Shown in pieces: positions 9,191 through 17,603 of a DNA stretch of 64,000 bases. The DNA lies in NCBI RefSeq assembly GCF_024181585.1, contig NZ_CP054258.1:2666001-2730000 (forward strand), given 5' to 3'. The notes under the pieces were generated by a model. That model was not told the origin of the DNA, ran no database searches, and was given only the letters and a program-made list of their open reading frames with translations. The translations under genes and the position numbers were made by a program. Position 1 is the stretch's first letter, and every line of letters starts with the position of its first letter. This DNA comes from Treponema socranskii subsp. buccale (GTDB taxonomy: Bacteria > Spirochaetota > Spirochaetia > Treponematales > Treponemataceae).

Positions 9191-10819
9191 ATGTACAGCG
9201 TTTTTATCGTCGACGATGAAATGATCGTCCGCGAAGGTCTCCGTACAAAAATCGATTGGGAAAAGTCGCGCTTTTCGTTTGCCGGCGAAGCGGGCGACGG
9301 AGAAATCGCGCTTTCGATGATACAGGATATAAAGCCGGACATCCTCATCACCGATATCAAAATGCCGTTTATGGACGGGCTCGAACTCGCGCAGGCGGTA
9401 AAAAAATTGCAGCCGAAAATATCGATCATCATCCTGTCCGGACACGACGAATTCGATTACGCAAAAAAAGCGATTTCGATCGGTGTGGAAGATTATATTT
9501 TAAAACCGTTTACGCTCGACGAAATTCTTCGCTGCTTAAACCGCGTTGCCGAAAAGCTCGACCTGGAGCGCCGGCAATTTACCGACATCTCGCGGATGAA
9601 AGCGGAACTCGAATCGAATATCGTGCTCGCTCGCGAAAAGCTTTGTTCGGATATCGTACTCGGCGCACTCGATACGCATACGGCCATCCAAAAAGCGGAA
9701 GCGCTCGGCATCAATCTCGTCGCGCGCTTTTATATCGTAAGCGTCAGCACGATCGCAAACGCGGACGATACGGTCGATGCGTTGATCGCCGCAAAATCGA
9801 TTGTCCTGTCGGTAAGCGCAAGCATGCCCGACAGCATCGGATTTTTTATCGCGCCCGATACCTTCGTTTCGATCATCAAAAGCGGCGCAAAAGAATCGTG
9901 CGAAGAGGCGGCGTTCAACATCGCCGACACGATCCGGCATGAAATCGCAAAAAACACGACGTGCACGGTCATTACCGCGATCGGTTCGGTCGCCGAACAC
10001 ATATCGCACATCGTCAATTCGTTTCAAGACGCATCGTCGATTTTAAAACGCTGCCGCATTTCGGACAAAAATAAAATAATAAGTGCGGGCGATATCGACG
10101 CATCGCAAAATAATTCCATCGTGCTGCAGGAAAACGATCCGCTGGTCGAACGCCTCAATTATGCCGACGAAAGCGAAATCGATCAAATCATACGGGAATA
10201 CATAGCGCTGCTCGGCGACAATCGGGAGCGCTTTTCGATCATCGCATCCTATCTTCTCGTCGACGTGATCATGGCGGTGTCGAAGATAATCGAACAGTTC
10301 GGCGGAAACATTCAAAGCGTTATGCCGGAAATCCTCACGCACGCGTTTATCGACGCCGCCGTGCAGAACGAAAAAACCTTTATCGCGGAAATCGAAAAAG
10401 TGCTCGTTTCCGTGCTGCGCTACCGCAACGAGCACGTACGCGGACACTACGCCGACGTCATCCTTCGCGCAAAAAAATATATCGACGCGAATTTTGCAGA
10501 CCCCGACATTTGCCTGCGTTCGGTTGCGGACGCGGTGCATTTCAGTCCGAATCATTTCAGCACGATATTTTCGCAGGAATGCAATACGACGTTTATCGAA
10601 TATTTAACGGGAGTGCGGATTGCCCGCGCAAAAAAATTATTAAAATCGACCGATATGAAAAGCGCGGACATCGCATACAAAACAGGTTTCAACGATCCGC
10701 ACTACTTCAGTTTTATTTTCAAAAAAGTGACCGGGCTTTCGCCGCGCGAATACCGAGCCGATCCGACAAACGATACATACGCACCGCGGCAATCCGGCTC
10801 GGTTTCGGACAACGGTTGA
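9191..10819 (+). CDS. response regulator with AraC-type DNA-binding domain (YesN-like)
   Basis: 542 aa. The N-terminal receiver has acidic residues DDE at 8-10, the phospho-acceptor Asp55 in DILITDIKMPFMDG and the conserved Lys in YILKPF. The C-terminal 100 residues form two AraC helix-turn-helix motifs (DICLRSVADAVHFSPNHF and KSADIAYKTGFNDPHYFS, ending VTGLSPREYR). The middle, about residues 130-410, has no obvious domain, as usual for YesN proteins. It should be phosphorylated by the upstream kinase and activate a nearby carbohydrate promoter, most plausibly that of the 1913 operon. Confidence 0.92.
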   Translation: MYSVFIVDDEMIVREGLRTKIDWEKSRFSFAGEAGDGEIALSMIQDIKPDILITDIKMPFMDGLELAQAVKKLQPKISIIILSGHDEFDYAKKAISIGVEDYILKPFTLDEILRCLNRVAEKLDLERRQFTDISRMKAELESNIVLAREKLCSDIVLGALDTHTAIQKAEALGINLVARFYIVSVSTIANADDTVDALIAAKSIVLSVSASMPDSIGFFIAPDTFVSIIKSGAKESCEEAAFNIADTIRHEIAKNTTCTVITAIGSVAEHISHIVNSFQDASSILKRCRISDKNKIISAGDIDASQNNSIVLQENDPLVERLNYADESEIDQIIREYIALLGDNRERFSIIASYLLVDVIMAVSKIIEQFGGNIQSVMPEILTHAFIDAAVQNEKTFIAEIEKVLVSVLRYRNEHVRGHYADVILRAKKYIDANFADPDICLRSVADAVHFSPNHFSTIFSQECNTTFIEYLTGVRIARAKKLLKSTDMKSADIAYKTGFNDPHYFSFIFKKVTGLSPREYRADPTNDTYAPRQSGSVSDNG

Positions 10820-10891
10820 GCGTTTCTAAAACACGGTCGGATGCTTGGAAAGGCACGGCTAATTATTTTTTTCATATTGTCCGGGAAGCGA

Positions 10892-11812
10892 TCATTTTTT
10901 CAACGCGAGCGTACACCGTTCAACTTCGTCGAATGTCGGGATCGACGGGGATGCGCCTTTTCGTGACACCGCAATGGACGACGCTTTCGATGCGTATTCG
11001 AGCGCTTTTTCGACGGGCATGCCGAGTGCGCGGCACACGATAAAATAGCCGGTAAAAGTATCGCCGGCCGCCGTCGTGTCGACAACGTCCACGTCGTAAA
11101 CTCCGTGGCGGTACGTGCCGCTCGCATCTTTGTAGGCGACGCCGTGTTTTCCGAGTGTCAGCACGACCGACGCGCTGCTGAATTTTTGTGTCACGGCGCG
11201 AAGGAGTTCATCGCCGTCTCCGAGAGGCGTTTCCGCGATATCGGCCGCTTCCACTTCGTTTACGAGAAAACAATCGACATAGTGCAGCGGCAGATCGAGA
11301 ATGCTTTTTTCGAACGGCGACGGATTGAAAAAAATCACGAGTCCGCGCTCATGCGCCTTTTCGATGATGTAATCGAGCATATTTATTTCGTTTTGGAGGA
11401 TAATAAAATCACCTTTTGAAAAATGAGCGAGCACGCCGTCGACAAAATCCTTCGTCTGCATTTTGTTCGTTCCGGCGTAATAGATGATGCTGTTTTGCCC
11501 CGATGCGTCCACTTGGATAAGCGCGTGTCCTGACGGCGCATCGTATTCGCCGAGCAAAGCCGTGTCGACGTTCATATCGATGATCGCCTGTTTTAAAATC
11601 GCGCCGTCGTTTTTACCGATCCCGCCCGCGATGCAGATTTCAATACCGGACGCTTTGCCGAGCGCGCGGGTAAGCGCCGTCGTCTGATTCAATCCTTTGC
11701 CGCCGGGAAATATGTCGCGCCGCACGGCCGCAAGCGTTTCTCCCGGACGCACGAAATGCGGCACCGTATAGACATAATCGATGTTCAACGAACCGAAATT
11801 GACTATTTTCAT
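10892..11812 (-). CDS. PfkB-family sugar kinase (ribokinase-like)
   Basis: 306 aa, starting MKIVNFGSLNIDYVYTVPHF with the FPGGKGLNQTTALTRALG motif that forms the sugar pocket of ribokinases. The C-terminal signature VDVVDTTAAGDTFTGYF contains the catalytic Asp of the GAGD-type motif. It would phosphorylate an imported monosaccharide in the cytoplasm. It is convergent with the response regulator gene, so it is not in the importer operon, but its position supports a shared pathway. Family membership is clear; the exact sugar is not. Confidence 0.9.
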   Translation of the reverse strand: MKIVNFGSLNIDYVYTVPHFVRPGETLAAVRRDIFPGGKGLNQTTALTRALGKASGIEICIAGGIGKNDGAILKQAIIDMNVDTALLGEYDAPSGHALIQVDASGQNSIIYYAGTNKMQTKDFVDGVLAHFSKGDFIILQNEINMLDYIIEKAHERGLVIFFNPSPFEKSILDLPLHYVDCFLVNEVEAADIAETPLGDGDELLRAVTQKFSSASVVLTLGKHGVAYKDASGTYRHGVYDVDVVDTTAAGDTFTGYFIVCRALGMPVEKALEYASKASSIAVSRKGASPSIPTFDEVERCTLALKK

Positions 11813-11944
11813 ATTTCCTCCGAAACCCGACAGCTCTTTTTGTTACAGTATACCGCATGAAGTACCGATTGGAACAGCAGGATACCGCGATATTCTTAAT
11901 TAAAATTGTGTTTTCTTATTTTCCCTGTGTCAATAAATTTTTTG

Positions 11945-11980
11945 TTGACAGCCGGAGTTTTTTTTATTATTCTTAATAAA
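11945..11980 (+). promoter_or_regulatory. dps promoter with a 7-4-7 palindrome over the -10
   Basis: TTGACA (11945-11950), 17 bp, TATTCT (11968-11973). A perfect inverted repeat TTTATTA-TTCT-TAATAAA (11963-11980) overlaps the -10. The size and AT-rich arms resemble Fur/PerR-family operators, which commonly control dps, but the sequence is not the classical PerR box. Confidence 0.55.
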
Positions 11981-12042
11981 GACAGGTTTATGTAGTCTTT
12001 TCAAGATTGCACAAAAATCAAACGTTTTAACAAGAGGTCTAT

Positions 12043-12483
12043 ATGTCAAAGGAATTGGAATCGAAATTAAATCTGTATCTTGCAAATCAGATGATCGATT
12101 ATGTCAAAAAACATAATCTCCATTGGAACTTAAAGGGTACTCAGTTTTTTACCCTTCATGCAAAACTCGAAGAGTTGTACGAAGAAGCGGGCGACATCCT
12201 CGATGAAGTTGCCGAACGCATTCTCGCCCTCGGAGGCAATCCCGTTTCAAATATGAAAGAAGCGCTCGAGATGGCGACGATCAAAGAACTCGGTGACGGT
12301 CCGAAATCCGCCGACGAAACGATCCGCGCCCTTATTTCCGACACCGACTATTGGATCAAAGATTCGAAAGAAATCGCCGATCTTGCGGACAAAGAGGGCG
12401 ACAGCGTTACCAACGATATGTTCAACGGCTACACGAAAGCATATCAAAAATTGGCGTGGATGTTGAAAGCGTATAACAGCTGA
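12043..12483 (+). CDS. dps: Dps-family ferritin-like iron storage/DNA protection protein
   Basis: 146 aa. The N-terminal half carries the Dps ferroxidase signature: NLHWNLKG with His27, His39 in FTLHAKLEELYEE, and Asp54 and Glu58 in LDEVAERI. These residues form the intersubunit iron site that oxidises Fe(II) with peroxide. Twelve-subunit shells of this family store iron and protect DNA; treponemal homologues (TpF1-like) are known antigens. The protein has no extended Lys-rich tail, so DNA binding is uncertain. The gene has its own promoter and a terminator 35 bp downstream, so it is monocistronic. Confidence 0.93.
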   Translation: MSKELESKLNLYLANQMIDYVKKHNLHWNLKGTQFFTLHAKLEELYEEAGDILDEVAERILALGGNPVSNMKEALEMATIKELGDGPKSADETIRALISDTDYWIKDSKEIADLADKEGDSVTNDMFNGYTKAYQKLAWMLKAYNS

Positions 12484-12517
12484 TAACGGTCTTTTCCGCG
12501 AAAATGCGGGAAAACGT

Positions 12518-12562
12518 AAAAAACGCGGCATTTGCTTCATTGAAAGCGGTGCCGCGTTTTTT
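12518..12562 (+). terminator. intrinsic terminator after dps
   Basis: AAAAAACGCGGCA at 12518 pairs with TGCCGCGTTTTTT ending near 12562, giving a GC-rich stem flanked by A and T runs. It can act in both directions, but the minus-strand gene at 12633 also transcribes toward it. Confidence 0.8.
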
Positions 12563-12632
12563 ATTCGTACGGAGGATTTAATACCCCGTCGCTTTGCGTC
12601 GAGGTATGTCGATTCCTTCGCGTAAGATAACG

Positions 12633-13091
12633 TTATTTTCGAAAATTATCCAAAACACCGAACATACCGGTAAGCGATGCGCTTTCGATCTCGTGCCCCG
12701 AAATCGCGTTTTTGAGCGCTTGCACGTCGCTGCCTGCGGGAAGATCGAGCACCGCGTCGAGCGCATAGAGGTAAAAGATATAGCGGTGTGTACCGAACGG
12801 CGGCTGCGGGCCGTTGTAGCCGCACGTACCCCAACTCGTTTTCCCTTCGAGGGCGCCGCGAGGAACGGCTCCCTCCCCTATCGTTGCCGTTTCGGGCGGG
12901 ATATTCCATAGCGTCCAATGATAAAAACCTCCCGCCATCGGTGCATCCGGATCGTGCATGATGACGGCAAGGCTCTTTGCGCCGCCGGGCACACCTTCGA
13001 TTTTCAGCGGCGGAATGCGGTTCGCTCCCATTTTTGCAAATTCTTTCGGCAATTTTTTACCGTCGGCAAAGGCCGTACTTGTCAATTTCAT
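12633..13091 (-). CDS. YbhB/YbcL family (PEBP-like) protein
   Basis: About 152 aa. The core IPPLKIEGVPGGAKSLAVIM followed by HDPDAP and FYHWTLWNIPP is the phosphatidylethanolamine-binding-protein fold signature, with the conserved DPDAP and the GTHRY segment lining the anion pocket. The biochemical role of bacterial members is not established. Two starts are possible: MKLTS at 13091 or MERFMKLTS at 13103; the GGAGG is one base before the second and 13 before the first, so neither spacing is ideal. I chose the form that matches family N-termini. Confidence 0.85.
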   Translation of the reverse strand: MKLTSTAFADGKKLPKEFAKMGANRIPPLKIEGVPGGAKSLAVIMHDPDAPMAGGFYHWTLWNIPPETATIGEGAVPRGALEGKTSWGTCGYNGPQPPFGTHRYIFYLYALDAVLDLPAGSDVQALKNAISGHEIESASLTGMFGVLDNFRK

Positions 13092-13317
13092 AAAGCGTTC
13101 CATACCTCCGCTTTTCATTGTATCGCAAGTGCGCGGAAAGTCAACACACGCGCTGTGCCGCAGTATCCCGCGGGCAGCGTAAAAACGATATCGATAAAAA
13201 AACACAAAAAACTCACCGCTTGTATAAGACACCGATACTCGGTATCCTTTTGTTATCCTTGCGGAAACGAAATACGCGAACGAAATCGATGCAGAGCAGC
13301 GCATTCGGGAGTTGGGT

Positions 13318-13917
13318 ATGAATAAACTGAAAATCATCGCCGCCTTTGTTTTCGTCTTTGCGGCGCTCGGCGTACACGCGCAGCCGAAAGAACGGAAATC
13401 GCTCGTCGTCTATTTTTCCCGCGCGGACGAAAATTCCAAAGTCGGCTACATAGCCGAAGGCAATACCGCGATCGTTGCAAAACTCATCGCTGAAAAAATG
13501 AACGCGGACGTATTCGAAATCGTACCGGAAAAACCGTACCCCGCCGATTACGAAAGCTGCGTCGCATATGTAAAAAACGAACAGCGGAATAATGCACGTC
13601 CCGCCTATACGGGTGATGTCGATATCTCGCCTTACGATACGATCTTTATCGGCTATCCGATTTGGTGGGGCGACTTGCCGCCGGTCGTGTATACGTTTAT
13701 CGAAGAACACGATATGGACGGAAAGATGATCATTCCGTTTTGTACGCACGAAGGAAGCGGTATGGCGGGAACCGCCCGCGTGTTCCGCCGCATGTTTAAG
13801 CATTCGACGGTAAACAGCGGTATTTCGGTGCTCGGTCACGTCGCGCAAAACGACAGACACAAAGCGGATATCGCGGTAACGACGTGGCTCAAGCTGACGC
13901 TGCGCTTTATACCGTAA
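13318..13917 (+). CDS. flavodoxin-like protein with signal peptide
   Basis: 199 aa. After an N-terminal signal sequence (MNKLKIIAAFVFVFAALGVHA) the protein shows the flavodoxin start SLVVYFSRADENS, the FMN-phosphate loop region, GYPIWWGDLPPVV around residues 115-128 and FCTHEGSGMAGT. This flavodoxin_4-type domain binds FMN and handles electrons; here it appears exported, which is unusual for a flavodoxin but seen in spirochetes and some anaerobes. ATG 13318 is preferred over the TTG two codons upstream; GGGAG lies six bases before it. Confidence 0.85.
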   Translation: MNKLKIIAAFVFVFAALGVHAQPKERKSLVVYFSRADENSKVGYIAEGNTAIVAKLIAEKMNADVFEIVPEKPYPADYESCVAYVKNEQRNNARPAYTGDVDISPYDTIFIGYPIWWGDLPPVVYTFIEEHDMDGKMIIPFCTHEGSGMAGTARVFRRMFKHSTVNSGISVLGHVAQNDRHKADIAVTTWLKLTLRFIP

Positions 13918-13934
13918 TTTATTAATTTTTTCTC

Positions 13935-14040
13935 TGCGGGGCGTTGCGGGGGCAGGAGCACATAGAATCCGCCCTCGCTCGAAAGGGGTCGGGTGAAGAG
14001 CGAAGCTCTGAACCGAGGGGAAAGGCTTTTCCCCTCAAAA
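13935..14040. repeat. GC-rich intergenic repeat, degenerate family
   Basis: A purine/GC-rich stretch with GGGCGTTGCGGGGG, CCTCGCTCGAAAGG and GGGTCGGG. The reverse complement of 57170-57285 carries the same order of short blocks (GGGCGT, CCTCGCTC, GGGTCGGG). It lies between the flavodoxin gene and the rmlA promoter and has no coding potential that I can support. Confidence 0.4.
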
Positions 14041-14059
14041 AAATAAAAAAATACTATCG

Positions 14060-14088
14060 TTGCGCATTCGCTCTTCTTGTGATATATT
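14060..14088 (+). promoter_or_regulatory. rmlA promoter, predicted leaderless transcript
   Basis: TTGCGC (14060-14065), 17 bp, TATATT (14083-14088). The ATG is at 14097, eight bases beyond the -10, so transcription should start within a few bases of the start codon. No ribosome-binding site precedes the ATG. Confidence 0.6.
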
Positions 14089-14096
14089 TTTTTATT

Positions 14097-14969
14097 ATGA
14101 AAGGTATCATCCTTGCAGGCGGATCGGGTACGCGCCTTTATCCGATTACGAAAGCGGTTTCAAAACAGATTTTGCCGCTCTACGACAAACCGATGATTTA
14201 TTACCCGCTGTCGGCGCTCATGCTTTCGAAAATCCGTGAAGTTTTAATAATTTCAACGCCGCGCGATCTGCCTGTCTTTGAAGAACTGCTCGGAGACGGA
14301 AAGCAGCTCGGTATGCGTTTCGAATATGCGGTACAGGACAAACCTCGCGGACTTGCGGACGCCTTTATCGTCGGAAAGAATTTTATTAAAAACGATACGG
14401 TCGCGCTGGTGCTCGGCGACAATGTCTTTTACGGGCAGGGATTTTCGCGCAATCTTTCAAACGCGGTTGAACGAGTCGAAACAAAAGGCGGTGCGGTCAT
14501 TTTCGGTTACTACGTCAAAGATCCGAGCGCATACGGTGTCGTCGAATTCGATACAGACGGCAAAGCGGTCGGCATCGAAGAAAAGCCCGCTCATCCGAAA
14601 AGCAATTACGCGGTGCCGGGTTTGTATTTTTACGATAACGATGTCGTCGACATTGCATCGAACGTACAGCCGTCGGCGCGGGGAGAAATCGAAATCACGT
14701 CGGTAAACAACGCGTATCTCGAACGCTCCGCTTTGTCGGTCGAACTGCTCGGTCGCGGCATGGCCTGGCTCGACACCGGCACCTACAACGATTTGCTCGA
14801 AGCGGGCAACTTTATCGCGACGATCGAAAGGCGGCAGGGTTTGTACGTATCGTGCATCGAAGAGATCGCGTATCGGAACGGCTGGGTTTCACGGGACGAT
14901 TTGTTAAAACTCGCGGACGGCTACAAAACGGATTACGGCAGATATCTCGAATACATCGCAAGTTTGTGA
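14097..14969 (+). CDS. rmlA: glucose-1-phosphate thymidylyltransferase
   Basis: 290 aa, beginning [20 protein letters not shown], the nucleotide-binding motif of sugar-nucleotide transferases, followed by [18 protein letters not shown]. It couples dTTP and glucose-1-phosphate to dTDP-glucose, the first step of dTDP-rhamnose synthesis. Length and motifs are those of RmlA. An in-frame extension back to 13944 exists but runs through the GC-rich repeat and the promoter, so it is rejected. rmlC and rmlB follow on the same strand, with a 100-bp gap before rmlC. Confidence 0.95.
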   Translation: MKGIILAGGSGTRLYPITKAVSKQILPLYDKPMIYYPLSALMLSKIREVLIISTPRDLPVFEELLGDGKQLGMRFEYAVQDKPRGLADAFIVGKNFIKNDTVALVLGDNVFYGQGFSRNLSNAVERVETKGGAVIFGYYVKDPSAYGVVEFDTDGKAVGIEEKPAHPKSNYAVPGLYFYDNDVVDIASNVQPSARGEIEITSVNNAYLERSALSVELLGRGMAWLDTGTYNDLLEAGNFIATIERRQGLYVSCIEEIAYRNGWVSRDDLLKLADGYKTDYGRYLEYIASL

Positions 14970-15069
14970 TGCGGTCTGTACGCACGGCGCGGGCGCTGAA
15001 AGGTATACGCATTTTTGCTGATATGCGCCTCGTGCGATACGATATAAATTATTAATTTTGGAGAGTGCG

Positions 15070-15669
15070 GTGTCGTTCGCGTTTAATCAATGCTCGATTG
15101 ACGGAGTCCCTATTGAGGGGCTTTTTGAAATAGTACCGAAAGTGTTCGGAGATGCGCGCGGGTATTTTTTCGAATCCTACAGCGCGCGCGACTTTGCCGC
15201 CGCAGGGATCGATGCGCGCTTTGTGCAGGACAATCAGTCGCGATCGACAAAGAGCGTTTTGCGCGGTCTGCATTTTCAAACGAAACATCCGCAGGGAAAA
15301 CTCGTGCGCGTCATATCGGGCAGCGTATACGATGTCGCTGTCGATTTACGAAACGATTCTCCGACTTTCGGAACATATTGCGGAGTGGTGCTTGACGGAG
15401 AAAAGCAAAATCAATTTTACATTCCGAAAGGCTTCGCGCACGGATTTTACGTGTTGAGCGGTGAGGCGATTTTTGCGTACAAGTGTACCGATTTTTACGA
15501 TCCTACAGGTGAAGGCGGTATTATGTGGAACGACAAAACGATCGGAATCGATTGGGAGCGCGCGGCTCCGGGTATGACGCCGCTCCTTTCGGAAAAGGAT
15601 AAAAAACATCCCTCATTCGATAAAGATACACGCTATTTTTCAAAGGACGGTATATGGCTCGGAAATTAA
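15070..15669 (+). CDS. rmlC: dTDP-4-dehydrorhamnose 3,5-epimerase
   Basis: 199 aa. Cupin-fold motifs are clear: DARGYFFESYSARDF, QDNQSRSTKSVLRGLHFQ with the conserved Arg/His, GKLVRVISGSVYDVAVDLR, FYIPKGFAHGFYVLS and YKCTDFYDP. It epimerises C3 and C5 of dTDP-4-keto-6-deoxyglucose. A GTG start at 15070 is chosen because GGAG lies six bases upstream; a TTG at 15058 is the alternative. The 3' end overlaps rmlB by 16 bp, implying translational coupling. Confidence 0.93.
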   Translation: MSFAFNQCSIDGVPIEGLFEIVPKVFGDARGYFFESYSARDFAAAGIDARFVQDNQSRSTKSVLRGLHFQTKHPQGKLVRVISGSVYDVAVDLRNDSPTFGTYCGVVLDGEKQNQFYIPKGFAHGFYVLSGEAIFAYKCTDFYDPTGEGGIMWNDKTIGIDWERAAPGMTPLLSEKDKKHPSFDKDTRYFSKDGIWLGN

Positions 15670-16745
15670 CGAATATCATGGTCACCGGCGGTGCCGGTTT
15701 TATCGGCTGTAATTTTATTCGCTTTTTGCTCGGAAACGAAAGCGGTTTTGCCGGGCGCGTCGTCAACGTCGATTGTCTCACTTATGCGGGCAACCTCGAA
15801 AGCCTTTCCGACATCGAAACCGAGTACGGCTCGTCGCGCTATTTTTTTGAAAAGGCCGACATCTGCGACAGGGCGGAAATCGAGCGTATTTTAAAACAAT
15901 ACGATATCGACACTATCGTGCACTTTGCGGCGGAAAGCCACGTCGACCGTTCCATTTTGGGACCGGAAACCTTTATTAAAACGAACGTCATGGGAACCTT
16001 TACGCTGCTCGATGCCGCACGCAATTTTTGGCAAAAGCCGGACGGCGTGATGCGCGAAGACGTGCTCTTTCATCACATAAGCACCGACGAAGTGTACGGC
16101 TCGCTCGGAGCGACGGGAGCTTTCACCGAAACGACGCCCTACGATCCGCGCTCACCGTATTCGGCGAGCAAAGCGTCGAGCGATCACATCGCGTCGGCAT
16201 ACAGCCACACGTACGGTTTGCCGCTTACGCTTTCGAACTGCTCGAACAATTACGGACCCTATCAGTTTCCCGAAAAACTCATTCCCCTCATGATCGCAAA
16301 TATCCGAGACGGAAAGGAGCTTCCGGTATACGGCGAGGGTAAGAACGTGCGCGATTGGATTTACGTCGAAGATCACAACCGCGCGGTTTGGCTTATTTTG
16401 CAAAAAGGCGAGGCCGGACAAAAATACAATATCGGCGGAGAAAACGAACTGCAAAATATCGAACTGCTGCAAAAACTCATCGAGCTTACGGCGGGCGAAC
16501 TGCATAAAGACGTCGCCGACGTTGAAAAGACGATCGTCCATGTAAAAGACCGCCCCGGACACGACCTCCGCTACGCGATCGACTGCACGAAAATCAAAAC
16601 CGAACTCGGCTGGCAGCGTAAAGTTTCGTTCGACGAAGGACTTCGCCGTACGGTGTCGTGGTATCTTTCGCATCGGGATTGGATCGATCATATCCTCTCC
16701 GGCGAATACAAAACCTGGATTGCGGAAAATTACACGAAGCGGTGA
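15654..16745 (+). CDS. rmlB: dTDP-glucose 4,6-dehydratase
   Basis: 363 aa short-chain dehydrogenase/reductase. The NAD-binding GGAGFIGCNFIRFL is at residues 12-25, with HFAAESHVDRSI around 95 and the catalytic YSASKASSD (Tyr-x3-Lys) around 170. DEVYGSLG, just after HISTD, is diagnostic of RmlB. It makes dTDP-4-keto-6-deoxyglucose, the substrate of RmlC. No rmlD follows, so the reductase that completes dTDP-rhamnose must be elsewhere or the pathway may yield another 6-deoxysugar. Confidence 0.95.
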   Translation: MARKLTNIMVTGGAGFIGCNFIRFLLGNESGFAGRVVNVDCLTYAGNLESLSDIETEYGSSRYFFEKADICDRAEIERILKQYDIDTIVHFAAESHVDRSILGPETFIKTNVMGTFTLLDAARNFWQKPDGVMREDVLFHHISTDEVYGSLGATGAFTETTPYDPRSPYSASKASSDHIASAYSHTYGLPLTLSNCSNNYGPYQFPEKLIPLMIANIRDGKELPVYGEGKNVRDWIYVEDHNRAVWLILQKGEAGQKYNIGGENELQNIELLQKLIELTAGELHKDVADVEKTIVHVKDRPGHDLRYAIDCTKIKTELGWQRKVSFDEGLRRTVSWYLSHRDWIDHILSGEYKTWIAENYTKR

Positions 16746-16859
16746 GAAAAAGATATAAAGCTGCTGAATAAAAAATATATTTTCGCATATCAATAGTTTT
16801 CACATTGTCAATTTTATTTTTTTGCAGATAATTTTCTTTTATCGTTATTAAATTTCTTC

Positions 16860-16903
16860 TTGACAAAATGGGGGGGGGGGGGTAATATAGTAGAAAGTAT
16901 AAT
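16860..16903 (+). promoter_or_regulatory. promoter whose spacer is a 13-G homopolymer (candidate phase-variable switch)
   Basis: TTGACA (16860-16865) and TAATAT (16883-16888) are separated by exactly 17 bp, of which the last 13 (16870-16882) are all G. A second perfect -10, TATAAT, lies at 16898-16903. Change in G number would alter the -35/-10 spacing, so expression of the downstream gene should depend on tract length. Confidence 0.75.
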
Positions 16904-16921
16904 ACAAGGGGGCTATAGGAA

Positions 16922-17578
16922 ATGAAAAAACTCTGTGCGGTTTCGGCAATGCTCTTGTTTGTATTGCCGTTTTGTTTTGCGCAAAACTTTTTGCCGAAAG
17001 GGACGTATCGTTCTCCGTTTGAAAACGGTATGTCCGCAATAAGCAAAGGCGGAGGCATACGGGGGCAGCGTTTTCTTACGCCGATCATCGGATATGAAAA
17101 TTATGTTGTTCCGGGTGAAAGTAATGCAAATGCGGCGTTATTGGGCTTGGATTTTATGTACCGCAGAAATTCGGGCTTTACCGTTTGGTTCAACAACGCT
17201 CTCATTTTAGGGAATGCTATTTATACGACTCGCACATATACATACGATTATTATACACATACATACTATTATGATAGGTATAGGGCGGGCGGTTTCGTAT
17301 CCGGCTGGGCGGGCGAGTTCCTTTTAGGATATTCGAAAACGGCAAGGAATCACCAATTCGATTTCGGGGCGGGGCTGCAAACGGCATTCGGATTCGGAGA
17401 TGCAGTTTTAGCCGAATTCGCAGCACTCGCATTTCGCTTCGATTATGCGTGTTTTTTCAACGGCAAAGTCGGCATAACGGCCTGCATTACGGACGGATTG
17501 GGATACGGAAAGGTAGGATATTCGCCGGGCTTTATGAACGCTTTCAGCATAAAACTCGGACCGATTTTTAAATTATAA
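16922..17578 (+). CDS. predicted outer-membrane beta-barrel protein
   Basis: 218 aa with a signal peptide (MKKLCAVSAMLLFVLPFCFA) and a mature chain rich in Tyr, Gly and Phe with alternating hydrophobic residues. Examples are FTVWFNNALILGNA, the tyrosine-rich stretch around residue 110, and GGFVSGWAGEFLLGY. It ends FSIKLGPIFKL, an amphipathic C-terminal strand as in outer-membrane barrels. I cannot name the family; size and the poly-G promoter recall the T. pallidum TP0126 OmpW-like protein, but sequence homology was not shown. A lipoprotein gene follows 25 bp downstream, probably in the same transcript, and so would switch with it. Confidence 0.7.
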   Translation: MKKLCAVSAMLLFVLPFCFAQNFLPKGTYRSPFENGMSAISKGGGIRGQRFLTPIIGYENYVVPGESNANAALLGLDFMYRRNSGFTVWFNNALILGNAIYTTRTYTYDYYTHTYYYDRYRAGGFVSGWAGEFLLGYSKTARNHQFDFGAGLQTAFGFGDAVLAEFAALAFRFDYACFFNGKVGITACITDGLGYGKVGYSPGFMNAFSIKLGPIFKL

Positions 17579-17603
17579 TCAATTTATTTTGAGGAGCATT
17601 AAT

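Noticed and set aside
13944-14096. In-frame extension of RmlA
   Set aside because: It would run through the GC-rich repeat and the rmlA promoter; RmlA proteins begin at MKGIILAGG.
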